Shown here: piece by piece, positions 1 through 6,138 of the stretch
Position numbering within the stretch: the first letter of the stretch is position 1
Layout of the letters: each line of letters starts with the position of its first letter
Made by a program: the position numbers and the translations under genes
DNA from: Candidatus Pacebacteria bacterium CG10_big_fil_rev_8_21_14_0_10_44_11
GTDB taxonomy: Bacteria; Patescibacteriota; Microgenomatia; UBA1400; PJMF01
Length of the DNA: 12,312 nucleotides
Assembly: GCA_002772705.1 (NCBI GenBank)
Contig: PFDH01000030.1
Location: 13,509-25,820 of the forward strand
Direction of reading: 5' to 3'
The notes under the pieces: model-generated
Seen by the model: the letters and a program-made list of their open reading frames with translations, nothing else
Told to the model about the DNA's origin: nothing
Database searches by the model: none

Positions 1-50
1 AATTTCAAAATTTAAGAAATAATCAGTCGATCTCTTGAGGAATGGTCTGT

Positions 51-79
51 ATTATTGCAGACAAAGAGGGATTTGTCAA
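51..79 (-). promoter_or_regulatory. Strong leftward promoter
   Basis: On the minus strand a consensus -35 TTGACA (74-79) is followed after exactly 17 bases by AATAAT (51-56), preceded by TGC, which makes it an extended -10. The predicted start is near 44 and transcription runs off the left edge, so the gene or RNA it serves is not visible. A dyad, GTCTG (45-49) and CAGAC (58-62), brackets the -10 and could be an operator. Confidence 0.55.
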
Positions 80-83
80 CTTT

Positions 84-115
84 CCTAGTCACCCAGTCAC
101 CTTCCCCTAGTCACC
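84..115. repeat. Three AGTCACC repeats between divergent promoters
   Basis: AGTCACC occurs at 87-93, 95-101 and 109-115; two of the copies extend to CCTAGTCACC (84-93 and 106-115). They lie between the leftward promoter (51-79) and the rightward promoter (188-215), a place where regulator-binding sites would be expected. A binding role is inference only. Confidence 0.45.
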
Positions 116-162
116 TTCCAGAACCTGATCTGGTCAGAACGCTCTTGGGCGCCGAATTATTT

Positions 163-203
163 GGCTGCAAGTTGTGGCTGCAAGTTGTTGCAATTAACAA
201 CTT
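163..203. repeat. Tandem 13-base repeat merging into an inverted repeat (candidate operator)
   Basis: GGCTGCAAGTTGT is repeated head to tail at 163-175 and 176-188. The second copy supplies the left arm of a perfect 8-base inverted repeat: AAGTTGTT (182-189) and AACAACTT (196-203) with 6 bases between. The inverted repeat lies over the -35 and the spacer of the rightward promoter. It has no T-tract, so it is better read as a protein-binding site than as a terminator. Confidence 0.5.
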
Positions 204-215
204 CTGTGCCATAAT
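188..215 (+). promoter_or_regulatory. Promoter of the small unknown gene
   Basis: TTGCAA (188-193), a 16-base spacer and CATAAT (210-215) preceded by TGC (207-209) form an extended -10 promoter. The predicted start is at about 222, which coincides with an in-frame GTG codon, so a leaderless GTG start is possible; otherwise the leader to the ATG at 249 is about 27 bases. Confidence 0.5.
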
Positions 216-248
216 TCTGGGGTGTATTTGAACAATGAGAAAGATTTT

Positions 249-560
249 ATGTCCCGTTCTCCAGAGTTAAATCATAATCCAGGGCAGTTGGATGATGCCG
301 TTGGCGAAACAGTTGAGTCACTTTATTTTGCAGTCTTAGCAAACAAGTTTGGCATTGAAAAGGCTGCAGAGCTATTAGAAAAAAGTGGCCCAATTACTCC
401 AACGAGTGTCCAAGCTTTGATTAGATTTGAAACAAATCACGTTAGAAATCAGGGAGAAATGGATAAACTGGTAGATTTTGAGCTGAGGCTTCAAAGGGTT
501 TCTCGCAACACTTCACCGGTTTTTGAAGTTGCCAAACCAGAAGCAGCCTTAACCAGATAA
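249..560 (+). CDS. Small protein of unknown function
   Basis: A 103-residue protein from ATG at 249; an in-frame GTG at 222 would give 112 residues. I chose 249 because it is an ATG with a purine-rich stretch (GAGAAAG) shortly upstream, but the GTG sits exactly where the promoter predicts the transcript to begin, so a leaderless longer form cannot be excluded. I do not recognise the family. No signal peptide or membrane segment is seen. The middle (about residues 20-85 of the ATG form) looks helical, rich in Glu, Leu and Ala, and the C-terminus is short and Pro/Ala-rich. It stands alone, converges on the sortase gene with 95 bases between, and is preceded by an unusually repeat-rich promoter, which suggests regulated expression. 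Cytoplasmic location is inferred. Confidence 0.7.
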   Translation: MSRSPELNHNPGQLDDAVGETVESLYFAVLANKFGIEKAAELLEKSGPITPTSVQALIRFETNHVRNQGEMDKLVDFELRLQRVSRNTSPVFEVAKPEAALTR

Positions 561-655
561 TCAGATCTTTAACAGATCGCCCAAAATAGATTCTCATTAA
601 CAAACACATCGTGTCTAGATCAAGCAACAGACACTACTCCTCACCACAATCTATC

Positions 656-1663
656 CTAAGGAATGACCAACTTGGCGTATCTAAAATACCTAATTGGCGA
701 CTTGAGAAACTTGCAGGTGTACAAGATTAGATCGGCGTCATAGTCGGTAATCAACTCCCCCTCTTGGACCGCATAAATTTGGTACACCCACTTACGTTGA
801 TCGTAGATGATCTCAACCGTGTCGCCGGCTTGGGTGTCGGTTAACAAATAAAATGAGTTGTACTTCCAGTAGTCGCTTTTCCACCACCAATCCCAGCCAT
901 AGCGGTGGGCAGCCAAAATAGTCGGTTGACTGTAATCGCCCGGTCGGCCAAAATCCGGCACCAGCCAAACCCCCGTATCCAAAGCCTGGTTTGGATCTTC
1001 GGTGGCACGAACTTCAGCATAAACACCAATTCTGGGAATACTTACCCAAGTGCCGGTTGGCAAATCAGGATTTTGGGGCGGTTTGTACAGCTCTGGCTCT
1101 GCTGATCTGGCTGGCTGAGTTTGGGCTGATTGTTTAGCCGCATTTGCCACTTCATTAACCGCACTAGAGTTTGAAAAAATTGAGTCATACATCTCTGGCA
1201 CAATAATTAAAGCCCCCAATGACAACGAAGCAACTATCACCACCGTCAAAACAAACTTTGCCGCTGGCTTCCACCAGCTAGTTTTTGACGTAATTTTAGG
1301 CTGAGCCAAAGTAGTCACAGCTGGGTGCCTTACAATCGGCTGCCTTACAACTGGCTGGTAAACAATCCCACCTTCAACCAAAGTTACAGCTGGCGTTATG
1401 GTTTGCGCTGGCGCCTGAAATACCACTTGTTCTTGTTGGAAGGCAGTTGACACTTCAGAGAGTGGTGGCCAGCTGCTCTGAGCCACCGATTTTTCACTGG
1501 GATGAACAACTGCCACCTCTTCTATTTCTGGCAGCGCTTCTATTTGGGCAACTGTAAGCTTTTTGCCGGCAATCTGCCAAGGCCACCGACCAAGCAAGCC
1601 TTTTCGGGTAAACCAAAAATGACGTCTAAGAAAGGTGGGTTGAGTAATTAGTGCTAGACTCAT
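656..1663 (-). CDS. Sortase family transpeptidase with long N-terminal cytoplasmic tail
   Basis: Sortases are membrane-anchored cysteine transpeptidases that cut a C-terminal sorting signal and join the protein to an acceptor amine. Of 335 residues, about 200-335 form the sortase domain. Visible are the catalytic His in ILAAHRYGW (H253), the catalytic Cys in LILYTCKF (C317) and the likely catalytic Arg R325 in IRYFRYAKL. A single membrane segment lies at about 137-156 (FVLTVVIVASLSLGALII), giving an N-in signal anchor. The first 136 residues are an extra Val/Pro/Gln-rich region, with a short internal repeat near 103-114 (VVRQPIVRHP). Cys-to-Arg spacing is short (8 residues). The ATG at 1663 lacks a Shine-Dalgarno; two promoters lie upstream at 1700-1727 and 1753-1781. 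No accessory pilin and no clear LPxTG-type substrate with a membrane tail is encoded in this window, so its substrate is unknown. The sortase fold is secure; the class is not. Confidence 0.9.
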   Translation of the reverse strand: MSLALITQPTFLRRHFWFTRKGLLGRWPWQIAGKKLTVAQIEALPEIEEVAVVHPSEKSVAQSSWPPLSEVSTAFQQEQVVFQAPAQTITPAVTLVEGGIVYQPVVRQPIVRHPAVTTLAQPKITSKTSWWKPAAKFVLTVVIVASLSLGALIIVPEMYDSIFSNSSAVNEVANAAKQSAQTQPARSAEPELYKPPQNPDLPTGTWVSIPRIGVYAEVRATEDPNQALDTGVWLVPDFGRPGDYSQPTILAAHRYGWDWWWKSDYWKYNSFYLLTDTQAGDTVEIIYDQRKWVYQIYAVQEGELITDYDADLILYTCKFLKSPIRYFRYAKLVIP

Positions 1664-1699
1664 GGTCTTAAGTGATTACTACAGTTATGAATCTCTAGT

Positions 1700-1727
1700 T
1701 GTATAGTCTACAAATTCCAGAAATCAA
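1700..1727 (-). promoter_or_regulatory. Proximal sortase promoter
   Basis: On the minus strand TTGATT (1722-1727) and TATACA (1700-1705) are 16 bases apart. The predicted start is near 1693, giving a leader of about 30 bases before the sortase ATG at 1663. Confidence 0.45.
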
Positions 1728-1732
1728 ATTTT

Positions 1733-1781
1733 ACTCATTGCTGAGTGGGGATATTATATCTTATAACAGCTGTAATTGAAA
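1733..1781 (-). promoter_or_regulatory. Distal sortase promoter with a hairpin at the transcript 5' end
   Basis: A perfect TATAAT (1753-1758, minus) lies 17 bases after TTTCAA (1776-1781), a weak -35. The predicted start at 1746 is the first base of a hairpin ACTCA-GCAA-TGAGT (1746 to 1733). On this strand the loop is a GNRA tetraloop, so the transcript would begin with a stable stem-loop. Confidence 0.4.
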
Positions 1782-1795
1782 TTATATAGGATTTT

Positions 1796-1832
1796 AGATC
1801 TGGAAAGCAAAAGTGATATTTGCGCCAGATCT
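1796..1832. repeat. Inverted repeat around AGATCT
   Basis: AGATCTGG (1796-1803) and CCAGATCT (1825-1832) pair perfectly; inside them GCAAA (1807-1811) pairs with TTTGC (1819-1823). Neither strand has a T-tract directly after it, so it is not a clear terminator. It lies between the minus-strand terminator and the distal sortase promoter. Confidence 0.45.
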
Positions 1833-1838
1833 TTCCCT

Positions 1839-1902
1839 AAAAAAAATAAGTGCTTAATGGAAGCTCGGCTGCCTGCCCAACCGCCGAACCTCCATTAAAC
1901 AC
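1839..1902 (-). terminator. Strong intrinsic terminator (minus strand)
   Basis: A 20-base arm (1902-1883) pairs with another 20-base arm (1869-1850) over a 13-base loop, followed by TTATTTTTTTT (1849-1839). On the minus strand all 20 positions pair, three of them as G-U; on the plus strand the same three become A-C mismatches and there is no T-tract. The strand is therefore well supported. Confidence 0.8.
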
Positions 1903-2019
1903 TCAATTGATGCATTAGTGTACAAAAATAAGCAGTAAGATTGAGTTTACAGATATACCACTTCTTGGTATCTTATCCCTACTTGAGTGTTCATCTTTTG
2001 TTAGATGAACCTCTTTCAG

Positions 2020-2069
2020 AAAAAGGCATTGTTATTCGTGGACTGTCCAGCGATAATAATGCTTTTTTT
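2020..2069 (+). terminator. Intrinsic terminator, best on the plus strand, possibly bidirectional
   Basis: A long stem pairs 2020-2042 with 2046-2068 over loop CTG: GCATT/AATGC, TTAT/ATAA, CG/CG and TGGA/TCCA, with two single-base bulges. It ends in seven T (2063-2069). Positions 2025/2063 and 2031/2057 are G-U on the plus strand but A-C on the minus strand, so plus-strand RNA folds better. On the minus strand the same hairpin is followed by five T, so it may stop both directions. The plus-strand transcript it would end is not identified; a weak TTGCTG/TATAAC pair at 1738-1767 is one possible source. Confidence 0.5.
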
Positions 2070-2138
2070 GTCCCCTCTTTCCTCCACTCATCCACACCAA
2101 TCTGCCAACTTTTCGGTTAATTCCTCAAGTATTTTTTT

Positions 2139-2167
2139 AGTATAACTGCATTGTCTATCTTCGTCAA
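2139..2167 (-). promoter_or_regulatory. Strong promoter for the minus-strand RNA
   Basis: On the minus strand TTGACG (2162-2167), a 17-base spacer and TATACT (2139-2144) make a near-consensus promoter, with a predicted start at about 2132. A second perfect TATAAT on the same strand lies upstream at 2315-2320 but lacks a recognisable -35. Confidence 0.6.
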
Positions 2168-2349
2168 CCTATAGTTTATTAGCGCTTTGATATTCATAGG
2201 CCGATAGAAAATATTGAATGTTTTTTCATGAGTAGATATATTAATTTTCCACACCACTATCGCTATTGTGAATAGTCTGTGTACAGTCAAATCTACCCTC
2301 GTTTCAAGACAAACATTATAGCTGCCAGAAGTATTCTGTTGCTCAGAAT

Positions 2350-2480
2350 CATCAGAAAATATGTTTTTTTGAAGAGTGTTTGAGTTGCCGACAGAAAAAT
2401 GTAGTCAGGAGTACAAAGGCAACTCGATCAAGCCTGGAGAAGGTGCTAGGCGTCTCTGAAAAAAAATATGTTTTCTGATG
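2350..2480 (+). other. Structured element closed by 27-base inverted repeats
   Basis: The arms 2350-2376 and 2454-2480 match in inverted orientation at 23 of 27 positions without gaps. As plus-strand RNA, two of the four differences are G-U pairs and the other two form a tandem G-A/A-G step (TGAA facing TGAA). Inside are GAGTTGCC (2382-2389) pairing with GGCAACTC (2418-2425), capped by TGTA/TACA (2400-2403 and 2412-2415), and a hairpin GCCTGG/CTAGGC (2432-2437 and 2446-2451). The shape is a three-way junction. It ends 16 bases before the TraD-like start codon and overlaps that gene's extended -10. It may be a structured RNA or leader, or a small MITE-like DNA element; I see no target-site duplication. 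Confidence 0.45.
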
Positions 2481-2487
2481 CTATACT
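2479..2487 (+). promoter_or_regulatory. Extended -10 of the TraD-like gene, leaderless start
   Basis: TGC followed by TATACT (2482-2487) is an extended -10. The predicted start is about 2494, three bases before the ATG at 2497. There is no good -35 and no Shine-Dalgarno, so translation of a nearly leaderless mRNA is inferred. Confidence 0.5.
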
Positions 2488-2496
2488 ACTGTCATC

Positions 2497-4638
2497 ATGC
2501 CTGCAGCGCATCAGCTATTTGAACTTAGAGTTGGCAAAGATAATCAATCCTCACCCGAAGCAATGGTGCAGTTGTTGGCTGCCCTACCAGTAGTTAGAGC
2601 GTCATTTGTTGATCTACTCTTGCAACAAGACGAGCAGATTAGCTTTGAAATCTGGGTTGAGCAGCAAACTATTTACTTTATCTGCTCTCTCCCCGCTAGG
2701 TTAAGTGAATACGGCAAAGGTCTATTGACAGCGTCATATCCAGAAATCGTCATTACCCCACTAGCACAAGATTTAGTTGACACATTTGCTAACCACCCAA
2801 CCAAAAAAACCGCCGACACCACCGCTTATGCTCAGCTATCTTTGGCCAATAAAGACTACTTGCCCCTCAAAACGTTTCGGGATTTCCCCGAGTCAGACCC
2901 GTTAACCCCGTTATTTTCGACTCTTTCTCAATTTGCTGACACAGACACCGCTGTAATTCAGTATTTATTCTCAGCCGAGTCGCAAAGTTGGAAAGACAAG
3001 CTGTCAGATTTTTCTGGTCACCCCCAACAGCTAGAAGTTAGCAAGAAAATATCGGTTCAGAGTTTAAAAGGCATGATTCAAATTGCGGTTCGTTCAGCAA
3101 ACTCTACCCAAGCTTATCACTTGCTTGAAAGAATTGAAGCGGCCTATCAAGTAGTGGCGCTACATAACGGCAACTACCTATCACTGCGCCCACCAGGTCT
3201 CATGCAACGATTTTTTTATTCCGCTCTCAAGCAACGGCAGCACTTCTTTGGCTTGAGCACTCACTACAGTTATGACGAAGCGGCCAGCCTCTTCCACTTG
3301 CCAACCGCTGACCAAAAAGTGATTCCTAATATTGCTTGGGGCAAACGGCTGTTGGGTGAACCGCCAGCAAACTTGCCAATTATCACCACTTCGACACCAA
3401 ACGAAGTCAAAAAAGAGATCAATCCTTTTGCCCAGACAATCTATAAAAACCAGCCTGTAGTTTACGGCTTGGCCAGACCGGACAGGCGCCGGCACATGTA
3501 CGTGATCGGAAAAACCGGCACCGGCAAGTCCACCCTTTTGGCCAACATGGCAATCAACGACATGAAGAACGATGAGGGGCTGTGTGTAATTGACCCGCAC
3601 GGTGACTTGATTGAGACTCTACTTGACTATATTCCTTCCCGCCGAATCAACGACGTGATCTACTTTGACCCGAGTGACAAAGATCGAACGGTAAAACTCA
3701 ATCTGTTTGAAGGTAAAAACGTGGCTCACCGTGAATTAATTGCTTCTGGTATTGTTTCAGTCTTCAAAAAACTCTATGGGTATTCTTGGGGGCCCCGCCT
3801 GGAATACATTTTACGCAACGCGCTGCTGACATTGTTAAAAAGCCCGACGGCCAAGTTGTCAGACATTACCCTGCTATTAACCGACGAAAAGTTTAGGTAC
3901 AAAGTCATTGAGAATCTTGATGACGAAATCTTGAAGAGTTTTTGGGTCAATGAGTTTAACGCCATGCAAGACCGGATGCGAGTTGAAGCGATTGCCCCTA
4001 TCCTCAACAAAGTTGGTCAGTTTGTGTCCTCGCCGATTATTCGGGATGTGGTTAACGCCGACAAAAGTTCTTTTAGTATTGAAGAAACAATGAACAATGG
4101 CAAGATTATTCTGATCAATTTGTCTCAAGGCCGGTTGGGAGAAGACAACGCCACTCTCCTTGGTGCCATGTTGATTACTAAAATTCAACTCTCAGCCATG
4201 AGTCGAGTTAGCACCGCCGAATCTGACCGGCGTGATTTCTATTTATATGTCGATGAGTTTCAGAATTTTGCCACCGATTCTTTCACCAAAATTCTGTCTG
4301 AAGCCCGCAAATACCGGCTGAACTTGATCCTGGCCAACCAATATATTGCTCAAATCCCAGAAGAAGTTCAGAAATCCATTTTTGGCAATTGCGGCACCTT
4401 GGTCAGCTTTGTGATGGGAGCCGATGACGCTCAACACTTTGCCGGTGAGTACCACAACCGTTACACCACCGATGACTTAGTTTCACTTGGCCGCTACAAG
4501 ATTATCAACAAGATTTCGATTGAGAATGCCATTAGCGACCCCTTCCCGGCTGAAACGCTGCCTTTGGCTAAGAGTAGTAATGGTAATCGCGCAAAGGTGA
4601 TTAAAGTGAGTCGGGAACGCTACGCGCGTTCTAAATAG
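2497..4638 (+). CDS. FtsK/HerA/TraD-superfamily ATPase (type IV secretion DNA-binding domain protein)
   Basis: A 713-residue RecA-fold ATPase of the VirD4/TraD/HerA group, which move DNA (or protein-DNA complexes) through a channel using ATP. Residues 1-320 are a poorly recognisable N-terminal region typical in size for CPR homologues. From about 330 comes the motor: Walker A GKTGTGKST (338-346), VIDPHGD (364-370), the Walker B strand FYLYVDEFQNF (581-591) with D586/E587, and the NQY motif near 614-616 that faces the active site in this family. No membrane segment is evident, so it would need a partner for membrane attachment. No relaxase, VirB4 or pilus gene is present in the window, so conjugation, DNA uptake and chromosome-end handling all remain possible. 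It stands alone on the plus strand and converges with radA with only 21 bases between stops. Confidence 0.88.
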   Translation: MPAAHQLFELRVGKDNQSSPEAMVQLLAALPVVRASFVDLLLQQDEQISFEIWVEQQTIYFICSLPARLSEYGKGLLTASYPEIVITPLAQDLVDTFANHPTKKTADTTAYAQLSLANKDYLPLKTFRDFPESDPLTPLFSTLSQFADTDTAVIQYLFSAESQSWKDKLSDFSGHPQQLEVSKKISVQSLKGMIQIAVRSANSTQAYHLLERIEAAYQVVALHNGNYLSLRPPGLMQRFFYSALKQRQHFFGLSTHYSYDEAASLFHLPTADQKVIPNIAWGKRLLGEPPANLPIITTSTPNEVKKEINPFAQTIYKNQPVVYGLARPDRRRHMYVIGKTGTGKSTLLANMAINDMKNDEGLCVIDPHGDLIETLLDYIPSRRINDVIYFDPSDKDRTVKLNLFEGKNVAHRELIASGIVSVFKKLYGYSWGPRLEYILRNALLTLLKSPTAKLSDITLLLTDEKFRYKVIENLDDEILKSFWVNEFNAMQDRMRVEAIAPILNKVGQFVSSPIIRDVVNADKSSFSIEETMNNGKIILINLSQGRLGEDNATLLGAMLITKIQLSAMSRVSTAESDRRDFYLYVDEFQNFATDSFTKILSEARKYRLNLILANQYIAQIPEEVQKSIFGNCGTLVSFVMGADDAQHFAGEYHNRYTTDDLVSLGRYKIINKISIENAISDPFPAETLPLAKSSNGNRAKVIKVSRERYARSK

Positions 4639-4659
4639 CGAGTACTCAATTTGTTCTAG

Positions 4660-6138
4660 TTAATCAAAATCTTCATCTTCGGCAACTAAAACATTCCGCT
4701 TTTTTGGCTTGTACTGCAAACCAAATTGGATCAAGGCTGCAGCTACGGTGGAGTGTGATTGCTTCGAAATAATGTTTTTCATTCCCAACCGTTTGGCTTC
4801 TTTTAGCCGGCGCTCCGCTAATGTCACCGATCTAATTTCGCCCAACAATCCAACCTCGCCGATCGCTGCGGTTTGGGGCGGTAACGGTGAGTTGCTCAAA
4901 GAACTGGCTATTGCCAAGGCAATTCCCAGATCAATACTCGGTTCTTTGGTCACAAATCCACCAGCCACAGAAACAAACAAATCGTAGCTGCTTAGGGGCA
5001 TGCGGGAATATTTCTGTAATACTGCGGCAATAATTTGAATCTTCGACAGGTCTACTCCCCGACCAACTCGGCGCGGCATGGCTAGTTGAGACGGTACCAC
5101 CAGAGCTTGAACCTCAAGTAATAACGGCCGCGTACCTTCCATCACACAAACGGTGGCCGAACCAACCGTTGGGATGTTTCGGTGTTCCAAAAAGTACTCT
5201 GCTGGATTGTCCACCGAAATAAACCCAAACTCAGTCATTTTGAAGACCCCAACTTCGTCAGTGGCACCAAACCGGTTCTTAATAGCACGTAAGATGCGTA
5301 GTTCACTCGTGCGCTCGCCCCGCATCTCCAAAACTGAGTCAACAATGTGTTCAAGGACTTTAGGACCGGCCAACTCTCCTTCTTTAGTGACATGTCCAAC
5401 CAAAAATAATGGGATGTCCAATTCTTTGGCAACTTGTGTTAGGCGCTCTGCCGTTTCTCTAATTTGACCAACACTGCCTGCCGTACCGGTTAAATCGGTG
5501 GTAGTCATAGTCTGGATACTATCAATAATGACCAACGAAGGTTTTTCTGTTTTGATAGTTTGGATCACCCGATCAACGTCGGTTGAGGTGGTAAAAAGTA
5601 AGTGTTCCATCACACCTTGACTGGGTTTTTTAGCTTTTTCAGCCGGATTGCCTTTAGTTTTTTTTGACTCAGAATCTATTATTCTGCTGATTCTAAGGGC
5701 TATTTGGCTTGGGCTCTCTTCACCGGCTACATACAAAACTCTGCCGGTTGCCTTTTTTGTCAGCGGAGCGGTGCCGTACTCAACAGCATGTAAAGCAACT
5801 TGTGTTAACAAGGTTGATTTACCAATACCCGGCTCACCACCAATTAACATCACAGCGCCGGCCACCATACCCAACTCATTATTTTGACCACCCAACACCC
5901 GATCCAACTCACTGATACCGGTAGAAAAACGCGCTTTTGGCCGTCTGACACGCTCAACCTCTGGAAAAGTTATCACTTCTGACGGAGTAGCCTGCCGCTG
6001 CAAACCGGCGGTTGGTTCCTTCTCTTTTACTTCTTCTACCAAGCTATTCCAAGCACTGCAGTTACCACACTGCCCCGCCCAACGGGGAAACTCTTGCCCG
6101 CACTGTTGACAAACAAAAACGCTTTTCAGTTTTGCCAT
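4660..6138 (-). CDS. radA: DNA repair protein RadA (Sms)
   Basis: RadA is a hexameric RecA-like helicase that drives branch migration during homologous recombination. Its 492 residues contain all expected parts: a four-Cys zinc finger (C10, C13, C24, C27), Walker A GGEPGIGKST (100-109), a Walker B strand LVIIDSIQT (202-210), the RadA signature KNRFG (287-291) and a C-terminal Lon-protease-like domain (about 340-480) around PSIDLGIALAIASS. A Lys-rich insertion at about 156-176 lengthens the ATPase domain. The ATG directly follows the TAA of the upstream cytidylyltransferase gene (no bases between) and is preceded by GAGGAAGGGG, a good Shine-Dalgarno, so it is translated from an operon mRNA. 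The length is close to the usual 450-460 plus the insertion. Confidence 0.97.
   Translation of the reverse strand: MAKLKSVFVCQQCGQEFPRWAGQCGNCSAWNSLVEEVKEKEPTAGLQRQATPSEVITFPEVERVRRPKARFSTGISELDRVLGGQNNELGMVAGAVMLIGGEPGIGKSTLLTQVALHAVEYGTAPLTKKATGRVLYVAGEESPSQIALRISRIIDSESKKTKGNPAEKAKKPSQGVMEHLLFTTSTDVDRVIQTIKTEKPSLVIIDSIQTMTTTDLTGTAGSVGQIRETAERLTQVAKELDIPLFLVGHVTKEGELAGPKVLEHIVDSVLEMRGERTSELRILRAIKNRFGATDEVGVFKMTEFGFISVDNPAEYFLEHRNIPTVGSATVCVMEGTRPLLLEVQALVVPSQLAMPRRVGRGVDLSKIQIIAAVLQKYSRMPLSSYDLFVSVAGGFVTKEPSIDLGIALAIASSLSNSPLPPQTAAIGEVGLLGEIRSVTLAERRLKEAKRLGMKNIISKQSHSTVAAALIQFGLQYKPKKRNVLVAEDEDFD

Larger units (their letters stand above)
1839..2132 (-). ncRNA. Candidate structured non-coding RNA, about 290 nt
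   Basis: A near-consensus promoter (2139-2167) predicts a start at about 2132, and a strong intrinsic terminator ends at about 1839; no convincing ORF lies between. Read on the minus strand, TACTTGAG (2131-2124) pairs with CTCAAGTA (1987-1980), closing a domain of about 150 nt. That domain contains a long imperfect hairpin (2068-2020) and a perfect hairpin GTTCATCT/AGATGAAC (2010-1989). Downstream are a hairpin on ATACCA/TGGTAT (about 1971-1953) and the pair ACTCAAT/ATTGAGT (ending at 1901), which touches the terminator stem. A purine-rich tract containing GGAGGAAAG (near 2082-2074) lies unpaired before the long hairpin. It lacks the hallmarks I know for tmRNA, RNase P RNA, SRP RNA and common riboswitches. 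It could instead be a long attenuated leader of the sortase gene. Confidence 0.4.

Noticed and set aside
84..115. AGTCACC repeats as a CRISPR-like array.
   Set aside because: The units are only 7-10 bases with irregular short spacing and no cas genes are present.
2066..2086. GGAGGAAAG resemblance to the conserved 5' core of RNase P RNA.
   Set aside because: The rest of the core and the matching 3' conserved region are absent on the same strand.
1991..2197. Minus-strand reading frame from ATG at 2197 with one in-frame TAA (2117-2119), and protein-like stretches in a second frame after an A7 run (2132-2138), suggesting a frameshifted small gene or pseudogene.
   Set aside because: The pieces are each under 40 codons, have no Shine-Dalgarno, and overlap a near-consensus promoter and a long hairpin that explain the same bases better. 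A homologue search of the joined frames would be needed to revive it.
2086..2275. DnaA-box-like words: TTTTCCACA (2245-2253), TCATCCACA (2086-2094) and, on the minus strand, CTATTCACA (2267-2275), hinting at an origin.
   Set aside because: Only one fits the relaxed consensus, which is expected by chance in 12 kb; there is no dnaA, dnaN or gyrase gene nearby.
4615..4631. Hairpin GAACGC/GCGTTC at the end of the TraD-like gene as a terminator.
   Set aside because: There is no T-tract on either strand; it also lies within coding sequence.
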